A DNA stretch of 61,168 bases, taken from the NCBI GenBank assembly GCA_025602905.1, contig JAHLKI010000060.1, positions 1 through 61,168 on the forward strand, in the 5' to 3' direction. The position numbers and the translations under genes were made by a program. Of this stretch, positions 1-9,731 are shown piece by piece. Each line of letters begins with the position of its first letter. Position 1 is the stretch's first letter. This DNA is from Phlyctochytrium arcticum. Lineage: Eukaryota; Chytridiomycota; Chytridiomycetes; Chytridiales; Chytridiaceae. The notes under the pieces were generated by a model. The model worked only from the letters and a program-made list of their open reading frames with translations, had not been told where the DNA came from and did no database searches.

Positions 1-706
1 CTTTTAACTGGACTGAATGAATCGGAGGCATGGCATCACGTTCGACATAATGGTCATACATATCAAGTACGTTAGGACGGTCAGGGAACAAATCAGTTTC
101 CATAAACTCAATTAAGTCCTCAATGTAAATAAATTTATATAAGCGAGTAAGCATTTTGAGAAGACGTAGAGTGATTGAGAGAATGACAACCAGTATAGCA
201 AGAACCCATTGGCAACCCATTGGCAAGCAACCAAAGGGGCGGTCCCAGTGTTACTGGGACTGCCCCAACCAGCCTGGTACCAGGCTGGTCGGGGCTACCA
301 GCCCAACTTTCGGCAGGGCCTGAGGTCATAAGCATTGAAGTTGATTGAGCAATTCCAGAGCAGGTTGAACCCAAACCAGAATAAACTTATCCCCTGCGTC
401 TCTGACGCCGGACCAGGGTAAAACCCCGATATCCGCATCATTAGGGAAAAGAAGCGTATAAGGCGCCAAACAATCAAGGTCCTTTGGACCCAGACCAGAA
501 AAGAAATAAAAAAATTGTGATAGTGCTAAACCCCGAATGCAAAAGCGTGGCGGGCAAGAAGGTCTACCTATCCATGGAACCAGGCCCCCTTACGGGGGCA
601 GGGGCCTTCTGGCCCCAAGGTTCTGCCCCCCCTGGCCAGCCCCATCCGGGGCTGGCAGCCCCCCCCTGAGGGGGGGCCGGGGAGGGGAAAAAAGACTACC
701 CGGGCT
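1..706 (-). repeat. Foldback arm: inverted copy of the sequence that follows
   Basis: Bases 1-706 are the reverse complement of the sequence to the right: position x matches position 1394-x (for example 135-374 against 1020-1259), apart from small homopolymer differences. The left arm ends in a GC palindrome at GACTACCCGGGCTG (about 694-706); the right arm restarts at about 712. The arm carries genomic sequence (equivalent to 33498-33520) that the right arm lacks, so the fold is asymmetric by about 22 bases. It contains an inverted piece of the start of the dpo fragment and no independent gene. It is either a real inverted terminus (hairpin or inverted-repeat end of a linear form) or a template-switch/foldback read artefact. 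The second copy of this locus (33390-33520) instead continues into trnK and cox3. Confidence 0.9.
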
Positions 707-719
707 GTCCATCCCCGGC

Positions 720-800
720 CCCCCCTCAGGGGGGGGCTGCCAGCCCCGGATGGGGCTGGCCAGGGGGGCAGAACCTTGGGGCCAGAAGGCCCCTGCCCCC
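720..800. repeat. GC-rich palindrome cluster (CAGCCCC..GGGGCTG family)
   Basis: This is a dense run of GC stem-loops, including GCCAGCCCC next to GGGGCTGGC with a CCCCTCAGGGG stem. The same family recurs near 4441-4490, 6650-6740, 11960-12010, 29430-29480 and 33520-33590. It forms the hinge of the foldback. From about 800 to 1167 there is no recognised gene. That stretch holds more palindromes (GGTCCAAAGGACC at about 904, GCGTCAGAGACGC at 986, an ACCAGCCTGGTACCAGGCTGG stem near 1105) and short open frames of unknown meaning. Confidence 0.75.
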
Positions 801-1167
801 GTAAGGGGGCCTGGTTCCATGGATAGGTAGACCTTCTTGCCCGCCACGCTTTTGCATTCGGGGTTTAGCACTATCACAATTTTTTATTTCTTTTTCTGGT
901 CTGGGTCCAAAGGACCTTGATTGTTTGGCGCCTTATACGCTTCTTTTCCCTAATGATGCGGATATCGGGGTTTTACCCTGGTCCGGCGTCAGAGACGCAG
1001 GGGATAAGTTTATTCTGGTTTGGGTTCAACCTGCTCTGGAATTGCTCAATCAACTTCAATGCTTATGACCTCAGGCCCTGCCGAAAGTTGGGCTGGTAGC
1101 CCCGACCAGCCTGGTACCAGGCTGGTTGGGGCAGTCCCAGTAACACTGGGACCGCCCCTTTGGTTGC

Positions 1168-2609
1168 TTGCCAATGGGTTGCCAATGGGTTCTTGCTATA
1201 CTGGTTGTCATTCTCTCAATCACTCTACGTCTTCTCAAAATGCTTACTCGCTTATATAAATTTATTTACATTGAGGACTTAATTGAGTTTATGGAAACTG
1301 ATTTGTTCCCTGACCGTCCTAACGTACTTGATATGTATGACCATTATGTCGAACGTGATGCCATGCCTCCGATTCATTCAGTCCAGTTAAAAGCGACCCT
1401 ACCGTAGGTGGGGTTGCCAGCCCCAGCAAAGCGGCCCCCAAAAAGGGGGGCTGCAACCCCAGCTTTGCTGGGGTCGCTGGGGCCAGCGACCCTGAATACC
1501 CAGTGGTACAGTATTTCTCCTATTATCCGTGTTGCTGAATCTACTAGTACTGATATGATTACTCATATGATATTCAGTCATAACAATAAACTGGAAGAAT
1601 ACGGGATTGAAGAATTCAGTTTCTTAGCTTTAAGTGTTATTTTCTCTGATGGTAGTAAAACTAGATCCAAACTACCTGGTCCAAAGGACCACATGAGATG
1701 GTCCTTTGGACCAGGTGAAAATGCTAACATTGAAGCCGGTGATTTGGTTTATCCTAATAATATGGATTATTATTCTTGGGGTCCTAAAGCTCCATATGGT
1801 AATTACATTAAATACCCTTAGAAAGGTAGAAAACTACCCTAGAATGCTCAAAAATTTCTATTGATTTCTGTTGGAGAAGTTGACCATTATAATGGTACTA
1901 CTGTAAGAATTCTTACGAAAGATCAAAAATAGTGGGGTAGCTTCTCTGACGTTGATACTACTAATGCTTTTGTCCGCCGATTTAGAGATAAATAGGCCTT
2001 CATTGAAGATGGTAAAATTGTGCGTTTTGAACGTACCTGGAACTTACCTCCATTTGCCCCTGTTAAAAAAGATACAGATGCCAACAAACCCTTCATTACT
2101 ATGGATTTTGAAACATATGTTGATTCAGAGGGGCGTCATGTTCCTGCCCCCCCCCCCAGGGGGGGCAGCCAGCCCCGACCCAGCCACCAGCCTTTGGCTG
2201 GTGGCTGGGTTGGGGCCCCAGCTTTGCTGGGGCCGCCCCTAGCGGGGCTGGCCCGCATGTGGCTTTTATGATGGTACTGTTTCATTTGTCTTTTATTCTA
2301 CAGATTATGAGTCTCCTACAGCCATGACTTAGGCTATGTTGACAAAATAGTTCAGATCCAAAAATGACGGTAAAGTAATATGGTCCTTTGGACCATTTAA
2401 GCGGTGATTCTACGAATCGTGTCTTTCTCCTTAACATTCTTACTACTTTGGGTGAGGTCACCCCTTTGCGTAACAGTGGTAAAATTCTAATGATCAAAAT
2501 TCAGCCTCATAGTAAAAGATACACTTTCGTATTTAAAGATAGTTAGAATCTATTACCTGCTTCTCTAGCTAGTTAGAGTAAAAACTTTGAAAATTAGCGT
2601 ATGTTATAA
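1168..2609 (+). pseudogene. dpo: dpo N-terminal fragment: linear-plasmid type B-family DNA polymerase
   Basis: With UAG read as Leu, a frame runs from about 1168 to a TGA at 2269-2271. It contains the B-family 3'-5' exonuclease motif I, ITMDFETYVDSEG (about 2095-2133). A GC cluster at about 2136-2254 shifts the frame; coding resumes at 2255 (ACGFYDGTVSFVFYSTDYE). A second palindrome, GGTCCTTTGGACC (about 2382), shifts it again. The last segment reads RVFLLNIL and FKDSLNLLPASLASLSK, matching the exonuclease III region of protein-primed plasmid polymerases, and stops at TAA 2607-2609. Only the exonuclease half is present; the palm domain is missing here, and a matching C-terminal piece lies at 12020-12565. 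An in-frame GC cluster also sits at about 1405-1490. This is a decayed invertron polymerase gene, not a working one. The fragment identity is strong; the start is a guess. Confidence 0.8.
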
Positions 2610-2734
2610 TAGATCAAATTAGTAAAATAGTGACCTGGTATCAGGATAGACCGTGCCCACCCTTGGAACCATAAAGGTGTCCTTCAGGGGGGTTGGCCTA
2701 CTGTAGAGCTCAACAAGGGAAAATGATCCCAAAG

Positions 2735-2991
2735 TCAAAGACCAGTGTATGATCATGGCTCATTTCGAACGCTTGTCATTAGCATAACACATGCTGGTAG
2801 ATAGAAGACAGGAGTTTTCTTTGCAGAAAGGTGAGTATGGGGTCAACCTACCCTTGATGTGCCCCCGTAGGGGCAGCGTAGGATGGTTCACCCTGAGGAT
2901 TAGGTAGATGATTTAGGTCAAAGTAAGTCATGCCAATGATCCTTAGCAGCGAAAGCGCGCCACAGAGGGTATGAATAAAGACCCTTCCCTT

Positions 2992-3022
<31 letters not shown>

Positions 3023-3995
3023 AAAGCTTGACCCAGCTAATGACAGGGGCCCGTTGGGTCCCCCGGCCAGATTGATAGAATGAATTCAACTGGCTTCCCT
3101 ATCCCGGCCAAACCTGTGCCAGCAGCCGCGGTAATACAGGTGGGATTGCGTTGAAAACTAATAGGCATTAAGTGTGATAAGGTGGCAAACCCCTATGCAC
3201 CCCTCTGAAAGGGGGGGTGGGTGGTGGTGGCTAGAGTTTGAAAAAGAGAGTTAGAGGAATAACCTCTGGAAGGATGAAATCTATAGATAGTGGTTGGAAC
3301 ATCAGCAGCGACAGCATCACTCTATTTTCTAACTGACACTGATTCACTAAAGTCTGGGTAGCAAAACGGATTAGAGACCCGAGTAGTCCAGACCCTGAAT
3401 ACTGAATGTGAAATTTGAATGAATACATTCCGCCTCCATAGTACTATGGCAACGTAGAAATGGAATTGATTTGGCGGGTCTTGACCCCAGCAGTGGAGCA
3501 TGTGGTTTAATTGGAGGGTACGCCCTGAATCTTACCTTCTCTTCTTTGGTGTTGCATGGCTGTTGTAAGCTGGTTCAGTGATGATTCGAGCCCTTTGGGC
3601 TTCACCAGCGTCAAGTGCCTTTGGCTGCACCTCACTTCAAGCACTCACGGCCCAACTGAGAAGGGCTACACATATGCTACAAAGGTAACTATCAGACTTC
3701 TGTAACCGTTATCCCAGTTCAGACACTAAGCTGGAATTCGCTTAGTCGAAGTTGGAATTGCTAGTAATCGCAGTTCATCATCCTGCGGTGAATCACTTTC
3801 TCGAGATTGTACAAACCGCCCGTCAACACGTCCTAGATCAATAGGTTATTCCTTCGCATGATGTGTCACCCCCTCCTTTGTGGGGGGCACCACCCCCTTT
3901 CAAGGGGTTGGTTTTGTCTGATTGCTAAGGGTGATTAGATTGTTTGAGGATGTGTAAGTCGTAACAAGGTGGCCCTACTGGAAAGTGGGGCTTAA
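2735..3995 (+). rRNA. rns: Small-subunit ribosomal RNA
   Basis: Conserved 16S-like blocks appear in order. TGTATGATCATGGCTCA (about 2745) corresponds to the 5' domain start. GCAGTGAGGAATATTGGGCA is at about 2996. GTGCCAGCAGCCGCGGTAA (3116) is the 530 loop. ATTAGAGACCCGAGTAGTCC (3371) is the 790 loop. GCATGTGGTTTAATTGGAG is at 3498. GTACAAACCGCCCGTCA (3809) and GTAAGTCGTAACAAGGTGG (3954) mark the decoding site, followed by the 3' terminal hairpin around 3970-3990. No anti-Shine-Dalgarno tail is visible, as usual for mitochondria. GC hairpins sit in variable regions (about 3040-3110, 3190-3230, 3868-3910). Ends are estimated to within about 20 bases. The 2610-2734 spacer shows nothing else. Confidence 0.93.
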
Positions 3996-4055
3996 TTCTT
4001 TCGTGTCTGCCCTTTGGGCTCTTTTGTCAACATGTACTACATTTTTCAGTTGCAA

Positions 4056-4205
4056 CCCCGACCCAGCGTCTCTGACGCCAGTTAGGGTCCCACCCATCAC
4101 CCCCCCCTCCCCTCAGCCCCCGGTGGCTATGCCACTGTGGGGGGTGCCATTGTCCTCTGGATGTGGTCGAAGGAAGGGATGTTGGCTGCCCCTACGGGGC
4201 CGCTA
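4056..4205. repeat. GC-rich palindrome cluster between rns and trnD
   Basis: Tandem stem-loops include AGCGTCTCTGACGCC (4066), a stem containing GGTGGCTATGCCAC (about 4120) and GCCCCTACGGGGC (4188). There is no coding signal. The position between a stable RNA and a tRNA would suit a processing or transposition hot spot, but that is inference. Confidence 0.65.
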
Positions 4206-4216
4206 CCTTGGGGTTC

Positions 4217-4289
4217 CTGGGTGTAGTTTAATTGGTAAAACACCAGCTTGTCGAGCTGGCAGCTGTGGGTTCAAGTCCCATCACCCTCA
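4217..4289 (+). tRNA. trnD: tRNA-Asp (GTC), 5' acceptor mismatched
   Basis: The anticodon arm is CCAGC-TTGTCGA-GCTGG, giving GTC. The T arm is GTGGG-TTCAAGT-CCCAT, and the acceptor 3' strand is CACCCTC followed by discriminator A. The encoded 5' strand CTGGGTG pairs at positions 3-7 but mismatches at 1 (C:C) and 2 (T:T). This predicts 5' editing of the kind known in chytrids. Confidence 0.92.
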
Positions 4290-4349
4290 TACCTGGGTGC
4301 CCACGCAATGGCCACGTCCAAAGGACGTGAGGCGCCCCTTCTGCTTTCT

Positions 4350-4430
4350 CATGGTGTGCCCGAATTGGCCAAGGAACTGACTGTAAATCAGTGGATTACT
4401 CCAATGTAGGTTCGAGTCCTACCGCCCTCA
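4350..4430 (+). tRNA. trnY: tRNA-Tyr (GTA), class II, 5' acceptor mismatched
   Basis: The anticodon loop CTGTAAA gives GTA. There is a long variable arm, as in bacterial-type tRNA-Tyr. The T arm is GTAGG-TTCGAGT-CCTAC and the acceptor 3' strand is CGCCCTC with discriminator A. The 5' strand CATGGTG mismatches at position 1 (C:C) and position 3 (T:C), while positions 2 and 4-7 pair. This is a predicted editing substrate. Confidence 0.9.
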
Positions 4431-4435
4431 TGTTA

Positions 4436-4497
4436 GACCCCCCGGCCCCCTCAAGGGGGGCTGCCAGCCCCGACTGGGGCTGGCCAAGGGGGGGGTC
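4436..4497. repeat. GC-rich double-hairpin-like element
   Basis: Two adjacent stems, CCCCCTCAAGGGGGG and CCAGCCCCGACTGGGGCTGG, are enclosed by GACCCCCC and GGGGGGTC. This nested architecture is what is described as a double-hairpin element in chytrid-like fungal mtDNAs. It lies in the spacer between trnY and trnQ. Confidence 0.7.
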
Positions 4498-4524
4498 AAC
4501 TTGGTCATATTGACCGTACCCAGG

Positions 4525-4597
4525 TTGGGTGTAGCCAAATCGGTAAGGCAATGGTTTTTGGTACCATGATGTGTAGGTTCGAGTCCTGCCACCCCTA
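4525..4597 (+). tRNA. trnQ: tRNA-Gln (TTG), 5' acceptor mismatched
   Basis: The anticodon arm is ATGGT-TTTTGGT-ACCAT, giving TTG. The T arm is GTAGG-TTCGAGT-CCTGC, and the acceptor 3' strand is CACCCCT with discriminator A. The 5' strand TTGGGTG mismatches at positions 1 (T:T) and 2 (T:C) and pairs at 3-7. Confidence 0.92.
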
Positions 4598-4624
4598 TCT
4601 GGGCAACCCCCTTTTCCCCCTTCT

Positions 4625-4696
4625 CTTGGCGTAGTTTAATGGTTAGAATTCTGGTTTTGGGAACCAGCGATATAGGTTCGATTCCTGTCGCCCTGA
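4625..4696 (+). tRNA. trnP: tRNA-Pro (TGG), 5' acceptor mismatched
   Basis: The anticodon arm is CTGGT-TTTGGGA-ACCAG, giving TGG. The T arm is ATAGG-TTCGATT-CCTGT, and the acceptor 3' strand is CGCCCTG with discriminator A. The 5' strand CTTGGCG pairs at 1 and 4-7 but mismatches at 2 (T:T) and 3 (T:C). Confidence 0.92.
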
Positions 4697-4786
4697 GGGT
4701 CCCCCTCCGGCCAACCACCCTCTCACGTCCTATGGACGCGGGGTTGGCCCCCTTTGTTCCACCAGGAGTTTTCAATTTCAAGGTCT

Positions 4787-5131
4787 ATGGCCTTTCTATT
4801 AGCCTCAGTAGTATAGCTAGCTTTAGTTTCCATTTTATATTAGGTCAGTTTTTGGGCAAGTGCAACAAATAGAACTATTGAAAAATAGAGTGCTTATGAA
4901 TGTGGATTAGAACCTATTGGTGATGCTAGATCCAAATTTGATATTTAGTACTATGTTATTGGTATTTTGTATTTAATTTTTGACTTAGAAATCATTTTCC
5001 TATTTCCTTTAGCTACTGTTTTATTTAGTTAGGGTTCTTTACTAGCTTTTGGTACCGTTCTTATTTTCCTTATTATCCTCACTATTGGTTTTATCTATGA
5101 ATATTATCATGGTGCTCTTGAAATCGTTTGA
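4787..5131 (+). CDS. nad3: NADH dehydrogenase subunit 3
   Basis: A 114-residue membrane subunit of respiratory complex I in the inner membrane. With UAG as Leu the whole frame is open from ATG 4787 to TGA 5129-5131. The family signature AYECGLEPIGDARSKFDI is followed by LIFDLEIIFLFP. Three hydrophobic segments are visible, as expected. At least six UAG codons fall at hydrophobic or leucine positions; read with the standard code the gene would be shattered. Length is normal. The downstream spacer (5132-5227) is a GC-palindrome cluster before trnM. I am sure of the identity; the start is the first ATG and fits the family N-terminus. Confidence 0.95.
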
Positions 5132-5227
5132 GGTCCACCCTGGTCCGGCGTCAGAGACGCAGGGGGCGGGCAGCCCCGACCAGCCTGGTACCAGGCTGGT
5201 TGCGCTGCCAACGGGTCCTGTGGTTGT

Positions 5228-5298
5228 CCACCGGTATTGTAATGGTAGCATCCTAGGCTCATGACCTGGTAGTGTAGGTTCGAATCCTACCCGGGCTT
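5228..5298 (+). tRNA. trnM: tRNA-Met (CAT), all three 5' acceptor pairs mismatched
   Basis: The anticodon arm is CTAGG-CTCATGA-CCTGG, giving CAT. The T arm is GTAGG-TTCGAAT-CCTAC. The acceptor 3' strand reads CCGGGCT, and the next base (T) would be the discriminator. The 5' strand CCACCGG pairs only at 4-7; positions 1 (C:T), 2 (C:C) and 3 (A:G) are all mismatched, the strongest editing prediction of the set. Being the only CAT tRNA, it may serve both initiation and elongation (inference). Confidence 0.88.
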
Positions 5299-5307
5299 TT
5301 CCCCTCT

Positions 5308-5450
5308 GCACCCAGCGGGTCAACATGACCGCCGGCTGCAGGGGCTGTCAGGTAAGAGATCGAAGATGTGGCCGACCCCCTGCGTCTACGACGCCAGGTT
5401 CCGCCCCCCCCCTGATTCCAGGGGGGGGGCCAGGTTCCTGCCTCATTTTG
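5308..5450. repeat. GC-rich palindrome cluster upstream of nad5
   Basis: The cluster contains AGCGGGTCAACATGACCGCC (5316), GCGTCTACGACGC (5381) and a CCCCCCCCTGATTCCAGGGGGGG stem (about 5404-5430). No open frame with recognisable homology was seen. The GGGTCA-ATGACC palindrome recurs about ten times in the unit. Confidence 0.65.
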
Positions 5451-5489
5451 GGGCTCCATCGAGTAAAACATTTCACAACCTATTGGTTT

Positions 5490-7957
5490 ATGTATCTTGC
5501 TATTTTAGTACTACCTTTATTAGGTGGTTTGGTAGCTGTTAATCGTAAAGGTGGTTAGCTATATGGTCCTGTACTAAGTGTTATTGCTATTGTGACCACA
5601 GCCATTCTTTCAACAATTGCCTTATTTGAAGTAGGTTTAAGTGGATCTCCAGTTTCTTTGAAATTAGGTGATTGGATCCATTTAATTGAGTTCAATGTTG
5701 AATGGGGTTAGATTTATGATAGTTAGACTGTATCTATGTTAATTCCAGTAATCTATGTATCAGCATAGGTTCAAATTTATTCTCTAGGATATATGTCTTC
5801 CGACCCGCATTTACCTCGTTTCTTCTCATATTAGAGTTAGTTTTCATTTTTTATGTTGATTTTAGTAACTGGTGAAAATCTTTAGGTCTTGTTCTAGGGT
5901 TGGGAGGGCGTCGGAGTGGCGTCTTACTTATAGATTAACTTTTGGTTTACCCGTATGGCTGCCAACTTTGCTGCTTTGAAAGCTTTCTTAATTAATCGTG
6001 TTGGTGATTGGGCCTTAACTTAGGGTATTTTATTATGTATCAGTATGATTTCTGATCTTTCAATGGCCAGTATTTTTAGTTTAGCTAGCTATCTTAATGG
6101 TGATTTAATTTTCCTTTTAAGTATTTTACTCTTAATTGGTGCTACAGCTAAATCTGCGCAACTCGGCCTTCATTCTTGGTTAGCATCCGCCATGGAGGGG
6201 CCAACTCCAGTCTCTGCTTTAATTCACGCCGCAACGATGGTAACAGCTGGTGTGTATTTATTAATGCGTTTCAGTCCTCTATAGGAATGGAGTTCTACTA
6301 CCTTAATTGTTATTACTTGGTTAGGTGGTTAGAGTGCTTTATTTGGTGCTGCTTGTGGTTTATTAGAAAATGACCTTAAAAAAGTTATTGCTTTCTCTAC
6401 TACGAGTCAATTAGGTTATGGGTCCCTTGGACCGTGATGATACCCAAACCCGTAGGGTCATCTTCGCGCTGCTGCATGTGGACAGGGAGAAGTGGTAGAT
6501 CTGCAATCGGTTCACCCTAGTACAAGCCGTTCTCAAGATCGTAGGGCCCACAGGGCCCCGAGATCCTGCTACTTGGTTTAGTTCTATTTCCCATGATGTA
6601 TTAAGATACCATGTGACCTATTTAAATTTAACTATATGCTGGAAACCACCCTGGCCAGCCCCAGTCGGGGCTGGCAGCCCCCCCCTGGCCAGCCCCATCC
6701 GGGGCTGGCAGCCCCCCCCCTGAGGGGGGGGGGCCGGGGGGCCAGGGGGTACCATCAGCAAGAAACCCCCTTATAGGGGATCTCAGAGACTACATGTTAA
6801 AAATAAGGGGCGCCCCACGACCTGACTTTGGGGGGCCCTTATTAAGAGATAGTCCAATCCAATGTATGACAGGATCACGTATTTGGATATATGACATGGT
6901 AGTAGCATGTGGATTAAGTCAATATAGTATTGCATTATTTCACTTATGTAACCATGCTTTCTTTAAAGCCTTATTATTCTTGAGTGCTGGTGCAGTAATT
7001 CATGCATTAGCTGATGAACAAGATATGCGTAAAATGGGTAGTTTAGTAATTTTATTACCAAAAACCTATAGTTTTGTATAGTTAGGTAGTTAGAGTTTAA
7101 TGGCCTTTCCATTTTTAACAGGGTTTTATTCTAAAGATTATCTATTAGAACTAGCCTTAATCCCCAATAATGCTACAACTACTATTGCTTATCTGTTAGC
7201 GTAGGTGGCTGCTATTTTAACAGCAACTTATTCAGCTAGATTAATGATTTTAACTTTTTTAAGTGCACCTCATTGGAGTCATACCGTTCTTGAAACAATT
7301 GCAGATCCACCACTAACTATGTAGATTCCTTTACTTATTTAGGGAACAGGTGCTGCTTTTTTTGGATTTTTAACTCATGAACTTTTCTAGGGTTTAGGTT
7401 CTACCTTTTATCAAAATGCTTTATTTACTCATCCATCACATCTTCTGATGCTTGATGCTGAACTTGCCCCTCTTCTTGGTGCTTCATCTCTCTTGAAATT
7501 TCTTCCCCCTGCTACATTACTTATCTTATTAACTTTAATCCCTACCCTTTCCAATTCCCAAGTCCTGGTTGCCCCTCATGGTCGACCTTAGGGTATGGCG
7601 GCGGCTATGCCGCACAGAACACAATTTCATACACTACACTATGCTACAGGTGTATTAAATCATTTTAATATTTGGAACCACTGGGTGATGCAAAACACTT
7701 TAACTTTTGCTAACTCTGTTTTTAGATATTGGGATCGTGGTCTGTTGGAATTCTTTGGTCCTATGGGTTGTGTTACTCTTGCTCACTACTAGGCTTTCCA
7801 AATTGAATTATTAGCTACTGGATTTATCCCTCACTATGCTTTAATTACCCTATTACTTGCTGTAAGTGGGTTTGGTTAGGTTGTGATTGGTGGCCCTCTC
7901 TTAGGGATTGGTGCCTCTTTAGGTAGTTTATGGCTCTATCTTTTCTTGGTTTCTTGA
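5490..7957 (+). CDS. nad5: NADH dehydrogenase subunit 5 (two exons)
   Basis: Proton-pumping antiporter-like subunit of complex I, about 663 residues. Exon 1 is 5490-6417 and exon 2 is 6894-7957 (TGA). The proton-antiporter core reads [17 protein letters not shown] and [19 protein letters not shown]. Exon 1 ends in the highly conserved TTSQLG, with Tyr split across the intron, and exon 2 resumes [17 protein letters not shown] and [19 protein letters not shown]. The splice sites were chosen so that the upstream exon ends in T and the intron ends in G (the group I rule) and the conserved GYMVVACG is restored. Many UAG codons read as Leu. A GC-rich patch, GGCGGCGGCTATGCCGC (about 7597), is in frame near residue 550. 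The gene is followed directly by a T run and GC hairpins (7958-8075). Confidence 0.95.
6418..6893 (+). other. Group I intron in nad5, no ORF
   Basis: The intron is 476 nt. It interrupts the Tyr codon of SQLGYMVVACG; the upstream base is T and the last intron base is G. Group I core strings are visible: ATGCTGGAAACC (about 6634), ATCAGCAAGAAACC (about 6753), the R-like TCAGAGACTACATG (about 6782) and the S-like AAGAGATAGTCC (about 6844). The space between is filled with CCAGCCCC-type GC palindromes (6650-6745), so the loops have been colonised by GC elements. No endonuclease frame was recognised. Confidence 0.8.
6650..6750. repeat. Tandem GC-palindrome cluster inside the nad5 intron
   Basis: Two successive GCCAGCCCC..GGGGCTGGC stems (cores CAGTCGGGG and CATCCGGGG) are followed by a CCCCCCCCTGAGGGGGGGG stem. 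The two stems look like near-duplicates, suggesting repeated insertion or local duplication of one element. Confidence 0.7.
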
Positions 7958-8075
7958 TTTTTTTTTGAGTGGTGCACCCCCCCCCCCCTTTTCAAGGGGG
8001 CGCACCCCCAAAAGGGGTGTGTGGGGGTCCACCCTGCCCTCAACCAAGCCCCGGTGGCGGTCATGCTGACCCACT
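7958..8075. repeat. GC/homopolymer spacer between nad5 and nad4
   Basis: A T run (9 here, 10 in the second copy), a 12-C run and hairpins including GGCGGTCATGCTGACC (about 8056) are present. This is one of the few places where the two copies of the unit differ. No gene was seen. Confidence 0.6.
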
Positions 8076-8120
8076 GGGTGGGTCGAGGTGCGAGATTTTG
8101 AGTTGATCATCATTTGTGAT

Positions 8121-9551
8121 ATGTTATTATTAACTTAGATAGTACCAGCCGGATCAGTTCTGATCCTTGGTTTGACCCCCGCAGGTCGTACGATGTCTCA
8201 TTTTTACACAGCATAGTCTTTTGCTTTAATTAACTAGTTACATAGTTTAATTTTATTTGGTTATGCTTTTGATCCTAATACTGCTGCTTTTCAATTGGTT
8301 TCAATGGGTGGTTTAATTGGTGTTGATGGAATTGGAGTTTTACTAGTTTTACTAGTCCAATTTTAGATGCCTATTATTATTTAGAGTAGCTGGAAAGCCA
8401 TTGGGCCAACCAGTAGTAAATTTTTCTAGATGTTAGTGATTTCAATTGGTTTATAGAGTACTACTACTTTTATTGTATTAGATATCTAGTTGTTCTATAT
8501 TAGTTTTGAAGCGGTTTTAATTCCGATGTATCTTATTATTAGTTTTTATGGTTCTCGTCACCGTAAAATTCATGCAGCTAATATGTTATTTTTATATACT
8601 TTATAGGGTTCTTAGTTTATGTTACTAGGAATTATTTTACTTTATTTAGAAACAGGTACAACTAACTATGCAGTATTGATGACTGTTCCTTTAAGTTATC
8701 AAAAACAAGTTATTTGCTTTGCTGCTTTCTTTATTGCTTTTGCAACTAAAACTCCTTTGATTCCTGTTCATCTCTGGTTACCCGAAGCGCACGTCGAAGC
8801 ACCAACAGCCGCTTCAGTAATTTAGGCAGCTATTTAGTTGAAATTAGGGTCTTATGGCTTTTTACGCTATTCTATCCCACTTTTCCCTGATGGCTCTAGC
8901 TTTTTTACACCTCTTGTTTGTACTTTGTGTGTTGTTGGTATTATTTATAGTAGTGTAGCTTGTTTAGCTCAAATTGATTTGAAAAAAATTATTGCTTACA
9001 GTTCCATTGGACACATGAGTACTGCTACTATTGCTTTATTTACTAACGATTTTAATGGTATTAGTGCTGGTGTTTATTTCTTATTATCTCATGGTATTAT
9101 TTCTAGTGCACTTTTCTTATTGATTGGTGTTCTTTATGATCGTTATCATACTCGTACTCTGAAATATTATCGTGGTTTAGTTATGGTGCTTCCTGTTTTC
9201 ACCTTACTCTTCTTCCTTTTCACTCTTGCTAATATTGCAGTTCCTGGTACTAGTGGTTTCATTAGTGAATTCTTAACCTTTTAGGGTGCTTTTAATTTAA
9301 ACCCTATTGTTGCTATTGCTGCCAGTTCTGCTATTGTTTTAGCTCCTGCTTATGCACTGATCTTATTACATCGTGTTAACTATGGTTCTTTTATTTCTTA
9401 TTTACCAACCCTTTATCAAGACATTACTGTTAAAGAACTTAATCTTTTCTTACCTCTTCTTGTTGCTACCTTCTTATTTGGTATCTTTCCTCAATTTATT
9501 TTTACACCTTTACACTTTTCTTGCTTAGCATTGCTTCACGATCAGCCCTAA
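8121..9551 (+). CDS. nad4: NADH dehydrogenase subunit 4
   Basis: Proton-pumping subunit of complex I, 476 residues, from ATG 8121 to TAA 9549-9551. It has the family block PLIPVHLWLPEAHVEAPTAA and then ILAAILLKLGSYGFLR, in which leucines are encoded by UAG. Later segments include KKIIAYSSIGHMSTATIALF and AVPGTSGFISEFLTF. The frame is open throughout only if UAG is sense. Length is typical (about 480). It is followed by a GC cluster (9555-9690) with a CGACGCCCTAAGCGTCG stem and GGTCCAAAGGACC. Confidence 0.96.
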
Positions 9552-9731
9552 TCCCTGGACCCCTGCGGGCCGTGTCTGATGGCTCGGCGACGCCCTAAGC
9601 GTCGCACCCCCATCCGGTGATGGGGGCAGGTTCCAGGGGGTGGCTGTGTTAGCATCCACATCAACTTGATTGTGGGAGAGGCGGTCCAAAGGACCTGAGT
9701 TAGCTGGATATCTTGTTATTTGTCATTCACC

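Noticed and set aside
590..877. Minus-strand ORFs in the GC clusters
   Set aside because: They are compositional by-products of palindromes; both strands give Pro/Gly-rich frames with no family similarity.
7958..8113. Genuine duplication of the genome with divergence
   Set aside because: Differences noticed between the copies are single-base homopolymer changes, as expected from sequencing error or assembly.
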